A stretch of 64,000 nucleotides of DNA, taken from Rotaria sp. Silwood1 (Eukaryota; Rotifera; Eurotatoria; Philodinida; Philodinidae). Below, in pieces: positions 24,506 through 37,700 of this stretch; the stretch's first letter is position 1, and each line of letters starts with the position of its first letter. The notes beneath the pieces were generated by a model that saw nothing but the letters and a program-made list of their open reading frames with translations, was not told where the DNA came from and did not search any database. A program made the position numbers and the translations under genes. The stretch lies in contig CAJNOP010000175.1 of assembly GCA_905250075.1 (NCBI GenBank), forward strand, positions 249,470 through 313,469, given 5' to 3'.

Positions 24506-27500
24506 ATGAAACAAACGACTACATCTACTCGATCTATGTCACCATTTAACGGTAAATCGATCGTCCTCGAACTTGGCCATGAAATAGGCTTCAAGGCTAA
24601 ACAAGAACTGATCAACTATTTACGAGAACAGAAAGCATATATTTCATATATTCTTACAGCTAGTGTACGGTCTATATCTATTTCACAAGTATTCTGTTGA
24701 AGTTGACTGCTGTTTTTTTGTAGACTGACTTCGTTTTGGTTACCAATAATGTAGACAGCTACAAAACACGCCGTGCCAAACAGCTCGGCTTGCCATTAGT
24801 CAATGTTGAATATGTGTACGAGTGTCGTCGTTTGTCACCTGGTCAAACATTGGTTGATATTAGCAAATTTATTATCAAGTCAGTTGAAGACCAGGAAAAT
24901 TTTACAAAGACTGGTACTATTTCCGTCACAGGTATTACAAGATTTCTTTTTTTTTTTTTTTTTGAAAAATCATATCAGGCGTACCTATTTGTTAGGATCC
25001 CGAGCAAATACGACCAAAAATAATAAAGTCGATTTGACTAAAATCAAGATATGGAATTCAGACGATGTTGATTTGCCTCGTTTCGATGAATTAACACATT
25101 GTGAAATTGGCAAATGGGCAATTTTTAAAGTACAGTTTTATTCATATACTATAACAATTGTTCTTTTATAACTCCACTGTTTGTAACAGGAAACTAATGA
25201 TAATTCAGATGTATTTTTTGTTCTTGAACTCCAAGTTATTCCTGAAACATACTACGATCAAACAACAAGCGATTATCGACTACGATTTCGATATGAAAAA
25301 CAAATTATTGTTGGTGAAAGTCAAAAACAAGATAAAAAAGTCTTGATACAATATGCGTTTGGCAATGATCCAAACGAACAGCTACAATTATTTACATCAT
25401 ACTATTATCGTGTAGCTACAATGCCACGTGTAACACGAATTCGTGAGATGTTACCGGATAAATTAGGATCCAAACTATTATTACGTGTAAGTCAATAATG
25501 CTAAAGAAACGAAAGTATTTTCCAAAAACAAAGATACATTTGTAGTCTTTATTTACCCATCGTATCGATACACAAATACTCGATGAGAATGTATGTCAAT
25601 TGATCGAATCGATTTGGCTAGAGTCAATAGGTGATCTAAATAAAATTTTGAGCGTACAACCTGAATCAATCAATCTTAAAACAGTATACATATTCATTTT
25701 GATACATTCAAATTATAGATATTGTCTCATATTAATAAATAGATCATTGAAGCCGAAGCTGCCCTACTCGAACTTAAATTGACCAATGATCCAGCTGCAG
25801 CACTTCGTTTCTATTCACTTATTCCTCATCGACCAGAGTATAATGTTGATCTCATAAAGAATCGTCGAACATTGACCGACAAGATAGATTTATGCCAAGT
25901 ATGTCTATTTCATTCAAATATTTCATTTAATCTTCTTTATCATTCAGATGCTTCGAGATATGCTAACAGTCAACGAACTAACTAATTGGAATGTTAAAGC
26001 ACCGATTGAAGCTAAATATCGAGCATTAAAATGTCACATTGAAGCGGTAGATAGTTCAAAATCTGAATTTAAGAATGTTGCTGATCTCATTCAATCGTCA
26101 ACGGACAGGTAATAAGAAGTGAAGTTCGATTTCATAATGATAATTTGGTTTTGACTCACTAGTGATGAAAAAATTATTATTCACCATGTCTTCAGTGTAG
26201 CCAAACAAACAGATGCACTCAATTATTGTACATCACTATCTCATCAACGGCAACTATTTCATGGATCGAAATATGCTAATTTTCTTGGAATTCTGTCACG
26301 GTAAAATATTATTTCTTCATTCTCTAGACAGCATTTATAGTACGATCATATACCTTTAGTGGTTTGGCTATGCCAAAAATGGTTGTTGAAGAATTAGGTG
26401 TCGTACGTACTGATATTGGTTGTCTCGGTTATGGGATTTATTTTTCTGATTCTGCTTCTACATCTCTGAAATATACAACAGCAAGTACAACACGACCAGG
26501 TCGAAGATTATTGTGCATCTGTCAAGTAGCACTAGGCGAATCGGCTAATTATTATTCATTTTCACCGACTCTTACTAAACCTCCCAATGGTTTTCATAGT
26601 GCCCATGGAGTTAAGCGAACGGAGGAAAATCATTCAATGTTTACTGTAAGTAGTTTGTGTTCTGTCAACAGGATCATAACTGCATCGCTGAGTAATAGAA
26701 AAATGTGCAGCAGCGACAGAGAACACTGTGTGATAGTGTTCGACTCGGATGAGATCACGAAAAAGACATTTGGATCTTGAAGTGGATCTGCAGTTTAGAC
26801 ATTTTCCAGATACAAAAGACAGTCTGAATGTTTTGTCCGTTTCGAAGTCCTATCAGATAAAGTAAAAAAGCTTAATCAAACAAAAATTTATATATGGTTC
26901 GATCTTTTCTTTCCCTTTCACAGAATTTTCCTTATTGAAATCAAGCAAACAAGAAAAAACTATATCATCTAATCGTTTCGTGTCAATAACAAAATATTGA
27001 CGAAGCATTAAAAACAAATAGAAATTAAGGACATATTCTTTGTTTCTAATCATGACATGAACGAAAGAAAAAAGGAATTGAGAAATTGCTTCTCTCGAAA
27101 AAAGGAGACAAAGTAATGCTATTCATTGCGTAAAATTTTTGTGTTGGATAGAAAAAAAATAGATCATTGTATTCTCTATGTATGCTACAACATGATGACA
27201 AATTCTAAAAAAATTTATCAAGTGTTTTGTAGTTTTCAAAGTAGTTAAGTCAGCTGTGAAGAAAATAGCTATTGTTTCAACTCTACAAAATTACCTTCAT
27301 GTCGGAATCTTTTACCAGAGCTTGCATAGCATCCTTCGTTTATTTAACAATTTCTTGACGTAGATAACGTACAAGTACAATTAATCAAACAAATGTCAGC
27401 GTGATAGTGATGACCATCGCTGGTCATATCGCAAAAATATTTTTCTCAGAGATAAAACAGAAAACTCTCAGTCTTCTAATATGTGTAACACGTCATTCTA

Positions 27501-30500
27501 GAAAACAAGAGTTTCAACTGTCTTCTTGTATTTGAGAAGACAAAAGTGGTCAAAACATCCTGTTCAAGTGAGAAATAGAACCAAAGCCGAGCAATGTATC
27601 TCCATGTAAAAAAGTGCAGCTCTTTCTCAAGTCACAAACATTGAGTTGTAGAAAAAAAAATAGAAATTATCAGACTTATACATAATGTGAGATCGAGAAT
27701 CTTCGATAATGTGTCTCAATTAGGTCTCTGTCAGTTTTATTTCATGGCTAATATGATGGATTTGAAACTCTAATTGAAATTCATCAGAGACCAAATTAAG
27801 ACTTAACATTGAGGACCATACTATTTCGAATATCTTTAATCACGCCATACAAAAATTTAATCTTTATCAAAATAGGATAACGAATATGCAATCTATCAAC
27901 TTGACCAACAACGTCTACTCTACATTGTGGAAGTTTCATGGGTACCAAATGATGCTCTCAATATTGAATTAGAACGATTACCGATTGTTCATCATCAACA
28001 ACATACATTAAAATTGAGTGAACATGGTAATGATAATTTCCATTTTTTGTTAAAATAAAAAATTAGATCAATTTATCTGTTACGTTCTAGTCGAAGTGCC
28101 GTTGACAATCGACGATGAAGTCATTGAAGTAGCTGAACAAGACTATGGTTTAATATGTCCTTCGTCAGGAAAACTTGTACCACTTAAATCATTTCATATT
28201 CGTGCTCAAATTGTTGATGCTACAGTTGAAGTAATTATACTTATCTTTCTGTTGATATCATACTACATAGTTCATCCTATTGTCTTTTCAACGAAAAGGT
28301 TGTTCTTTATCAAGTCTATCATAATACAAGTTCGACACCAATTGAAGCCAAATATGTATTTCCTCTTGATGATAATTCAACTGTATGCGGTTTTGAAGCA
28401 CATATTAACAATAAAGTTATAAAGGGCATCGTCAAGGAGAAAGAACAAGCTAAAAAAGAATATCGAGAAGCAATTGAAAAGGGTCATGGTGCTTATTTAA
28501 TGCATCAAGAACAAGCTCAAGTATTCAGTGTAGCTGTTGGCAATCTACCAGCGAACAATGAAGTCATTATCAAGATAACTTATGTTGCTGAATTAGAAAT
28601 CGAAAATGGTGATATTATTTTTCGCCTTCCAGTCAAAATGGCTTCATGGCAATCAAAACAAGCGATTGAAAGCAAAGATCAATCGATTGTACGAACCATC
28701 GATATTATAGATGAAAAAGTCGAATTTAGTTTTAAGGCATCGATTCGAATGCCCTATGAAATAACTAAATTATTCTCGCCAACACATCGTCTTCGTCGAA
28801 AATTAACCGACTGTATAGCCATGATCGAACTTGTTGATAACGTTTTAATTGATCGAGATTTCGTTCTTTCGATAACACTCAAAAGTGCTAATCTACCTCG
28901 AATATTAAACGAAACATTATCATTGGATGGTGACAGCGAAACAACAACGACAACATCGAACAATGTTGATTCTCAAGCATGTATGCTGACATTTTATCCA
29001 CGATTCGAAACATTAACAAATTCGTACGAACATATTGAAATTATATTCATTGTTGATGTGTCGAATTCGATGGATGGTACACATGTACAACAAGCTAAAC
29101 AGTTAGCACATTTGTTTCTTACGAATTTGAAAGCAGGCGACATAAATACATATTTTAATATAGTGACGTTTGGATCAGGTAATTAGATGATCATCTGTAG
29201 TACTATTTTATTGTTCACATTTGAACTATTTAGATAATGATGAATGTTTTCCTATTTCAACATCAACTACAAAAGAAAATCTTGATAAAGCTAAACACTT
29301 TGTTTTGGTTGGTTGTTTATTTTGAATGCAATTTTTTCTTTCAAAAATTTATGTGTTTACATATTGTAGCATTCACTTGTTCATCGTGGTAACACGAATC
29401 TATTTGCTGTTCTTCACCGTTATGCATTGTTACCATCATCAAATTTTGGTCGACAATTTATTATTCTCTCTGATGGACATATTCATGATCTTCAATCGAT
29501 TCTTGTTTTACTCGAACATCAATCAACTATGCGTCGAGATCGTATATTTGCATGTTCAATTGGTAATGTTGGTAACAAACATAGTTTGAAACAATTAGCA
29601 AATGGAGCAAGTGGAGGTGGTCTAACAATCGTATTCGATTCGAATTATCGATCGAAATGGAAAACAAAAGTATTAAATATTCTCGAACAAGTTCGACAAC
29701 CATGTGTTACAAGTATATCAATTGATTGGCATGGTCGTTTTGATGAACAACAAAAATTTAATATGCAAGCACCAAAAATAATTCGATCATTGTTTAATGG
29801 AATGCGACTTAGTGTCTATCGATTTATACAAAATTGTCATAAGGCCATATTAACAGCTACTATCGATGGACAAGAATATGTTACAACTGTATTTAGTAGT
29901 GCAACGACAACGACGAAAGGACGTATCCTACACTGTTTAACCGCTCGAGCAATTATCGATGATTATGACAATGGGTTATTGCATGTAGATGAAAGTGAAA
30001 ATGAACTGATGAAAGTTCAATATAAACAAGATCTCATTGATCTAAGCATCAAACATTCAGTCGTTAGTGCATACACTAGTTTCGTTGCTATCGAAGAACG
30101 TGATACTAAAACAGATGCAAAAACTCTTCAATCAGGTTAGTAGAAAGTTAAATAGAATGTAATTAATTGCTATCGATAATCATAAGCATTATTGTTTTAT
30201 TCTATTAATAGTTCGTTTCGTAAAGTTTTAACTCTTCAAAAACTTTCGAAGAAAAAATTTGATTCTTTTTTACTAATGCCTATTACTATTAAAAAAATAG
30301 TCGACAATGTACGTTCTATTATAGGTGTTCGTCTTCTTGATGTTATGCTCGATCGAGATGTTGACTTATTACCGTACATTGGATGGGATGGTGATATATC
30401 AACTTTGGATACAATCAAACAGAAATTAATCGAAGCACGTATTACACTCGAAAGTGCATCGATTCAAAGCAAAAAAGAATCCGTAGTTGATATTGAAAAA

Positions 30501-31932
30501 CTTTGTGAAAAAATTTCCTATCGAGCAGGTGGTGATGCGAAATTTGATATGATGATGAGTATCATACGCACATATCGTTATGTATTGAATGAGCATGAAA
30601 AAGCAAATGAAATCGAAAATAAAATGCAAAAGGGTACGTTATTCATTAATAAATCAACGTTCATACATATCGATTTTTGAAAAATAAATAGATCTTAAGA
30701 CTGAAATGATTAGTGCAACGACAGAAGAACGACAAGCATTACAACAACAATGCCAAGCTAACAATTTGATAATCACAAGTGATGAAGAGTATGCAAAAGA
30801 AAATGGAGGAAATATTGAGAATAAAAATTTCACCTTTGTTTTTTGTTTGCAGTGAATCATTAGGCGACTTCAATGGTAAGTCAAGTAGTAAGTGGAGACA
30901 CTTTATTTGCTACCAAGGCAATGAAAAAATTTTAAGCTTTGCTTCCTTTGTCTAATTTTATCTTTGACTTGAAGTTAAAGCCTACTATCTGTATTTGGCA
31001 ACTGCTTATTTTCGGTAGGACTATTCCAATATTTATCGCAGATTTCGTTATGAGGTAGTAAGGTTTTAAAAAATACTCCGATATGATAGAATAAAGTATT
31101 GTTTAGTATGAACATAGGATTGTTCAATGAGTGATTTGACTTTCATGTTGAATTGAAGAATAAATAGGAATTCGTTTTTGGATTGAATAAAAGAGATGTT
31201 AACTAGTTCCGATAATCGAATGATGTAAGTCAATTAGAGAGACGATGTTCGATTTCTATCATGAAATTTCAACTTTTGGATTCGACGTATAAATAAAGCA
31301 AAGCTGTTAGTGTTATTTTAATCAACATGAACACAGGCAACCATAAAAAAAATTCATAATATATTCGCAAACGGATGTATTAATCTTCGGGTAGAAATCT
31401 ATCTTAATGTTAAATCATATATGAGAATATGTTTAATTCATTTAGTAGAAATATATTTTATCATTATAGAACGATTGTTTCATTTAAAAAAAAAATCAAT
31501 GGTTTGAGTATTCATAGTATTATAACTTTTCGAAAAAGATTTATGACTTGATTTAACTACCTCTAACCCAATACATCCATTAATTGAGCAAACAAAAACG
31601 ATGCGATCATTTTTTCCAAAGGAATGTTGATATTTCATTTTTATAGAATATGCTTGCTACAAACTTCACTTTAAAGGATTAGCAAAAACTCAACGACTGG
31701 AAAAGATGAGAAATATAATGGCGTCGGTACGTCAATCTACTGTTCTATGTAGGATTGACAACGAAATCGAATATTTATTTTTTAGTTGGGTGAAGTGCCA
31801 AATGCCTCTGACGTACCCTCTACACCATCATCATTATCATCATCAGCATCATCATCATCGTCATCACTAGTACTTGCACCAGTAGTGATAAGTAAAAATA
31901 ACGTATCAATTACTACACATAACAAAAGTTAA
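24506..31932 (+). CDS. PARP4: Vault poly(ADP-ribose) polymerase (PARP4-like), 19 exons
   Basis: Predicted 1447 aa. Exons: 24506-24664, 24724-24931, 24996-25129, 25190-25486, 25546-25683, 25743-25898, 25948-26108, 26163-26300, 26360-26645, 27876-28026, 28091-28230, 28299-29178, 29234-29307, 29370-30135, 30325-30633, 30692-30788, 30853-30875, 31647-31726, 31786-31932; all phases agree. Order of domains: BRCT (about 12-100), PARP regulatory helices (about 270-420), catalytic domain (about 435-600) with LFHGS, GYGIYFSDSAST and DNEYAIY giving the H-Y-E triad, VIT domain (about 612-760, including PIEAKYVFPLDD and VCGFEAHINNK), and vWA domain with MIDAS DVSNSMDG. After it comes a conserved VDLLPYIGWDGD block. 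The tail ends in a Ser run and shows no obvious vault-binding domain. In vertebrates PARP4 rides in vault particles and modifies the major vault protein. H-Y-E predicts polymer-forming activity. ATG abuts a TTTCAG acceptor. Confidence 0.92.
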
Positions 31933-33088
31933 GGGCGTGGGCAGATACAGAAAAACAAAAATTATCATTCATGACCATACCGATGGCGAAAATCTGGTTT
32001 CTTTAAGGCTTCTTTCTACTAAATGAAAAGATTTTCGAAACAATCAAGTCGGTTGAACTGATATTTCTATAAATACTCAATATACATATTTGCAAAGAAG
32101 ACACTACACAACAATCCTTTTTTTTTATAGAAAACAAATGATTTTCGCTCTAGAAAAGAGAAATCGCTTTTGTGACATCTTTAGACATATCACGAATTTG
32201 TTTTCATATAAAATAAATATAATATTCGAGATAGAATTTCCAAGAAAAACATTATTGGTGAACCATAGAAAATATATTCGTAAATAAGCAAATCTTGATT
32301 GAAATAACGACAAAAATTTGAAGTAATATACCAGGGTCATAGTTGAAATGGAATACAAAAATATCAAGGTTATGGTCATTTTGTCTGAATTTCACTATTG
32401 ATTTTGGGATATTCATCGAGATATCAAACTGAAAAATTTTGACTTTAGGTTTTGTTCATAGATACACTGGATGTTTCTTTGAACATTCTGCAAGTTTCAG
32501 TCGAAATGAACGTTTTTAAATTGACATACTGAATTATCAAAAAGCTAGCGATTCCCTACGAAAGTCAAATTTTATGTCTTGAGAAAGGAACTTTCATTTC
32601 GACTTAAAATCTTAAAATATTCTCTGAATATCGTTTTCGACAAAGTTATATTTTTTTACTTTGATTTACGATGCTGACTCAGAAACTTTTGTCTCAAATC
32701 TTAAGATAAAATATAAATCAGAAAAGTCAAGTTTTCAGTCACCGTTAAAAAAGTCCTAAATTATATAACAGTCAGTATTCATCTAGATCCGTCAATTCTA
32801 TTCAACCGTTTAGAAATTGTGAAAATATCTTATGCTGTTTTTCTAAAGTATTATTTCTTTGCATCATCAAAAATAGTATCTCGAAAAAAAAGTGACTGAG
32901 CCTCAATATTCTGATTTCATTCAAAAACTTATATTCATACGGTGATGCTTAATTTGAGAATAAGAGTTTGATCTTGTAGTAAAGATGCAAATACTTTTGA
33001 CACATTTTATTTTTCAAAAAGTCTATAGATTATTTAATTTTACTTCTGGTTTAAATATTCTGTATTTTTTCTTTAAGAGACACGCAGA
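31933..33088. other. Intergenic region between PARP4 and the acidic gene
   Basis: AT-rich. An imperfect inverted repeat spans about 32480-32620 (AAGTTTCAGTCGAAATGAAC against TTTCATTTCGACTTAAAAT). Immediately upstream of 33089 is the first copy of a 576-bp-period duplication. No gene is seen. Confidence 0.4.
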
Positions 33089-33830
33089 ATGTGTTCGTCT
33101 GCAGAAAAATCATATCCCAAGGATGAAGACTATGATATGATAGGTTTCGACTATTTTGATGATGGTATGTCAACAGCTTCCTACTCGGCACCTCGTAAGT
33201 TATGCAAGTGTTATGAAGTACGATCTAAAAGAAACGTTGAAGTATATATAGTGGACATTTGGACTCACTGCTTTCGTAATGCGTCTCACGAACATTTAGT
33301 AAAAGAAGGATGAAGACATGTATCTCAGGATACATATTGAATGAAATAATCTTCTTTTGATTATTGCGACAATAGCTTTTTCGTTCAAGTTCATATTCGA
33401 ATATAAAAACGTTTTCTCAAAAAGTCAATCTAGAGAGTATTTAATTATAGAATATTTAATGCCAATGATTGAACCTAAATATATTGATTTCCCTCAGGAA
33501 CTTGAAACTATGCTTTGGTATTTAATTTGGAAATCAAAAATTTGAATCCTTCTGTAAGGAAACAAATATTCTTGTCACACTTTGTTTTTCACAAAAATCT
33601 ATAGATTATTTAATTTCACTTCTGTTTTCAATATTCTGTATTTTTCTTTAAGAAAAAATGCTTGCACACGAAGAGCGATCGTCGAAAGTACAGCTGGAAT
33701 CTGACGATGAAGACGATGATCATGGGTTAGACATATTCGGTGATTATACACCAGCAACTTCATACTCAGCATCTGGTGAGTCATGGAAATTTTATGAAAC
33801 ACGATTTAAAAAGAACGTTGAAGTATTTAA
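33020..33830 (+). repeat. Tandem duplication with 576-bp period covering two exons
   Basis: The block CTATAGATTATTTAATTT followed by a pyrimidine tract and CTTTAAG occurs at 33023 and 33599, each time just ahead of an acidic exon. Similarity continues past both donor sites, as in AAAGAAACGTTGAAGTA versus AAAAGAACGTTGAAGTA. A weaker third copy of the donor region is at about 34313. It looks like exon-plus-intron duplication. Confidence 0.75.
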
Positions 33831-34458
33831 ATTAGAAGCTATATCAGAACTTCTTTCTTATTTATATTTGGAGAGGATTATGCAAAATCAGATTGAAGAA
33901 GTGTTTTCCAAGTAATGTTATTAGTTGTTTTCTTGAAGAAGATACCTGTATATAAGAACGGCATCTAAAAACAATAGTGATTTATTAAGTACTGAACACT
34001 ATAGAATCTTTTCATTGATGACTGAACTTCATTCAGGAACTGATAATTAATACTCACTGTAATGTTTAATTTGAGATTCAGAGAGTTCAATGGTTTCATA
34101 ATCCTTGTTTTTCAAAAAATACATCGTTTAATTGTTTCTACATATAATTTTGATGTTCTATCCTCGAAATGTAGATTTCCTTTTGGAGCAGAAGCCTGCA
34201 CCAAAAGAGGATTCAATGCAACAACCGTTGAAATTGTTCGAGTCAGAGAATGAAGGCAATGCGATAGATTGGAGCATTTTGGACTGTATGGACGAGTCCT
34301 CCTATATCGACTTTAGTAAGTTATACAACTTTTAATATAAGTAGCGAATATTGTAAGAAAAGTTTATTAAACTAACATATTCCGTTTGACAATAATATAT
34401 ATATACAATAGAATTTTATGAGAATATTCCGATAAATACCGAAACCTCTCAAAAATGA
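33089..34458 (+). CDS. Small acidic repeated-module protein (four exons, unrecognised)
   Basis: Proposed exons 33089-33194, 33653-33775, 34175-34315 and 34412-34458 give 138 aa. Every internal border is phase 1 with GTAAGT, GTGAGT and GTAAGT donors. Each of the first three exons encodes an acidic, aromatic module: DYDMIGFDYFDDGMSTASYS, DDHGLDIFGDYTPATSYSAS and NAIDWSILDCMDESSYIDF. The last exon adds FYENIPINTETSQK and a stop. No signal peptide, helix of membrane type or known domain is visible; the composition suggests a disordered, acidic binding or activation segment. Alternative: exons A and B are separate short genes reading through their donors (to 33313 and 33915), since the codons after both donors also stay similar (KCYEVRSKRNVEVY versus KFYETRFKKNVEVF). 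An upstream exon is possible because an acceptor precedes the ATG by 11 nt. Confidence 0.5.
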
Positions 34459-34720
34459 ATTGTGGAAGCTACTGCGTAGCGTACGAGGGTAATGGGTAAA
34501 TATTAGACTATCTGTTTCTAAACGACCGTTATACTTATTCAACTAAATTTCCATTTAGATCATTGCCATGTGAGAAAAACCAAGCCTAGGCCAGACGATT
34601 GTCTTATAGCTTTGACTGAACGAGACATTTTTACGAAAATGTACGCATAAAACTTTGTCATCACTCAGTATAATCTATTCACTAAATATAGTCTAATATT
34701 AAAATTGATTTGTTAGATAA

Positions 34721-37700
34721 CTATGTTCTCTCATCGTTTACAAATTGACATATAANNNNNNNNNNNNNNNNNNNNNNNNNNNNNNNNNNNNNNNNNNNNN
34801 NNNNNNNNNNNNNNNNNNNNNNNNNNNNNNNNNNNNNNNNNNNNNNNNNNNNNNNATCGTTTTCTGAACGATTGAAATGGAAGAAAATCATGTGTGATTC
34901 ACCTCCAGAATAGTAAGCATCAGTTTCACCATTGAAAAATATGCTCTCGTTTCCCAATTTTTCTTTCAATACAGTAATAGGTGTAAAATGCACTTCATTG
35001 GCAATATAATCATCAACATATTTTGCTTTTGCAACTATGTAATGGGTTATATTTGTTTCAAGTATAATTTTAATCATGATGCCTTGATCAGTTTTGAATG
35101 TGGAACATCGTGAGACTGGTTCCTCGACTCGATACTGACCAATCAATATCGGTTTTAAGCAACTCCAAATATCAATCGATTTACTGCCTTTCGAGCAAAC
35201 GAGTAGAGCATTACCGAAGAGAAAGTCCACATACATCAAATTATCAATATTCAATTGTAGCATGAACTTCTGATAATGCATACATTCAAAGATGATAAGC
35301 GATTGTAGTGAATAAATACATACATATTCTGGATGAGTTTTAAGTGATGTGAATTCGTTTGATGGCAAGTCATATTCTTCAAATTTACCAGACCAACTTC
35401 CAGCACTCGTGCGAACAATAATAAACTTTCCTTGAAGAAGTATAAATAAACAAAATATGCTTTGACTTATGGCATGTACAACACCAATGGTATTTTTCAT
35501 CAAACACCAATCTGAAGATTGCATTTCAGTTTTAATCATACGCAATGCACAATTATATTGACATTGATAAAGTAGATTGTAGATCAATTCTGGCAATACA
35601 TCAGAAAAATGAACTAATCTAGATGAAATCTCAAAAGCAAAATTGTTCGGATATTTTTCAAGGATGCCAGAAACTATTTGATATTGTGTAAGTAGAAATC
35701 GAAGTGGGACAAATGAGCTTTTAGGTGATAATCGATCACTCATTTTGTAACATTGCAGATAACTGGACATGAATTCATAGTCGTAGAAAAAACAAGGTTC
35801 ATCCAAATAGTTGTCAATATTTCTGCATAATTGATTGATTCGTCTGATATTGAATTTTCGACCTTGTCTTTTGTTATTCGTTATATAGGGCACCTGTTGT
35901 GTAAGATGTCGATTGACAGAAATCGAAGAAATTCCATGATTTTTTTCTATTAGTTTTCGAGACTTAATTTCAAATGGTTGAGTATGTAAATTAGGAAAAC
36001 CCAGAATATTGCCGGCAAAGTAAGCACGTCGAACGAGTTCAATTGCTTTGGTTTCTTCATCATCTAATATTTTATATTCACGAAAACTACGATGATAACT
36101 ACATGAGAAAATACGTGTAATCAAATCTTAATCAATCGTGATACACTCGGAGAAATTAGCATTTTCAATTTTCTAGATTTTTCTTATTCGATCTAATCTC
36201 TAGCAATTTAAACTTCGCAACTGTTTTGTTCAATATTTAATAATCAATTACATCGAAAATCCCGAACTAATTATATTCATATTGGAACAAAGGATCTGAC
36301 AATCTATATAAATATTGTCAATTTTGTAAGCTTATCAACCTTTTTCTTGACGGAAAGAGTAAAGTCTGAACTACAAATATTTTATCAAACTTTTTTCCAG
36401 AATGAATCTACAAAGCAGGAGAAGTCAAAAATCAATTAAGTTGCGGGATTTTTAAAACAGTACAGCTGTTGCTAGACGACATTGTATAACTTAGTCTTTA
36501 TCTTAAAGAAGCAAGAGCAAATCTTTAAAAAAAAAATTGTCAAAGCTGACGTCATTAGAACTTTTGATGTACTACATTTCACTGTACTTTTTTTAGAATT
36601 GGATCTATGAAGTTCAAGGCAATTCATGTTTGGTATTTGGCTTCTCTTGCCCGTAGATTCGTTCAGGAATAACAAGTCTGGTTTAAAAAAATTGTAGTTC
36701 AGAGTTTGCTCTTTCCAACACTACAGAATTTGATAGGATTAGAAGTTAGCAATAGGGTCTAACATAGTTCGGCATTTATCTAAAGACTGTACGTCGCATA
36801 TGTTATAAAGATAAACAAATGCCAAAAAATTGAAGTCATGTACTCCTGTCATTGCCGAATTAATAATTGTTATTTATCGAAAATTATCTCAGTTGTTGGA
36901 TTCGACTTTGTCAAAAAAAGAAACGTATTCACATTTTTTGAACTACGTAAGTACTTAATGTTTGATGCAATCGTTAGGAATTCTAATCAAATAGGCAAAT
37001 GAATACTTTAGATTGAAACTCGCTATATAGAATGTACTCACAAATAGATAACAGAGGCATTATCAACATCTTTTTCCACGAAGTATTTTTGCATTTCGTT
37101 GCGGATACGAATCCATAGAGTACTCGGTATTCGAAAGATGTTTACTGGTGGAAGATAGTGGACAAATATGGCTTGAAGAACTCTATTATCCGCACTCAAC
37201 ATATCTTCGAGTTCGATCTCAGTGAGACCACCTCCTTGTTGAAGATAAGCCATCGCTCGTTTAAAAAACACTTCGTTGTGCTTCTTCGATAATTGAGAAT
37301 ACAAATAGTCTATGGCATCATTAGTTGTTTTTATATTCAAGAAAGCTTCGTCGGAATTTTCATCATAAGAATGCCATGTAAGCGTCATATCGTATATCAA
37401 GGATAGAAACAATGGGGTAGGTTCCGATTCCGTAGTAAACAATCCAGTGTAAACAGTACGAGACTGAAGTTTTGGCTGTAACCAATTCATTTGAAGTGAA
37501 GTAAGACATTGATGATCACGTTTTAACCATGACTGAAATACATTTTCAGCCAAATCTTCGTCGAATACGGCTATCTCAATCATTGGAGCATCGCTGAGTA
37601 GTGATTTTAATCCATGAAGAATTTCATACTTTTCCGGAGGATCTTTTTTTTCATCAGAAATCATTGGTATAGTAGATAATATACACTTGATATTCTGTGG

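Noticed and set aside
24979..25129. Acceptor CATATCAG at 24977-24978 as the start of PARP4 exon 3
   Set aside because: It forces a stop after five codons in the phase set by exon 2. The downstream acceptor TTTGTTAG (exon from 24996) keeps the frame.
30192..30324. Open frame upstream of PARP4 exon 15 as coding
   Set aside because: Joining at the AATAG acceptor gives a stop after a few codons; the acceptor at 30323-30324 fits phase 1 and begins at the conserved VRLLDVMLDRDVDLLPY block.
34721..34755. Ten codons and stop beyond the N run as the true C-terminus of the NACHT gene
   Set aside because: The gap length is unknown, so frame continuity through 100 Ns is meaningless.
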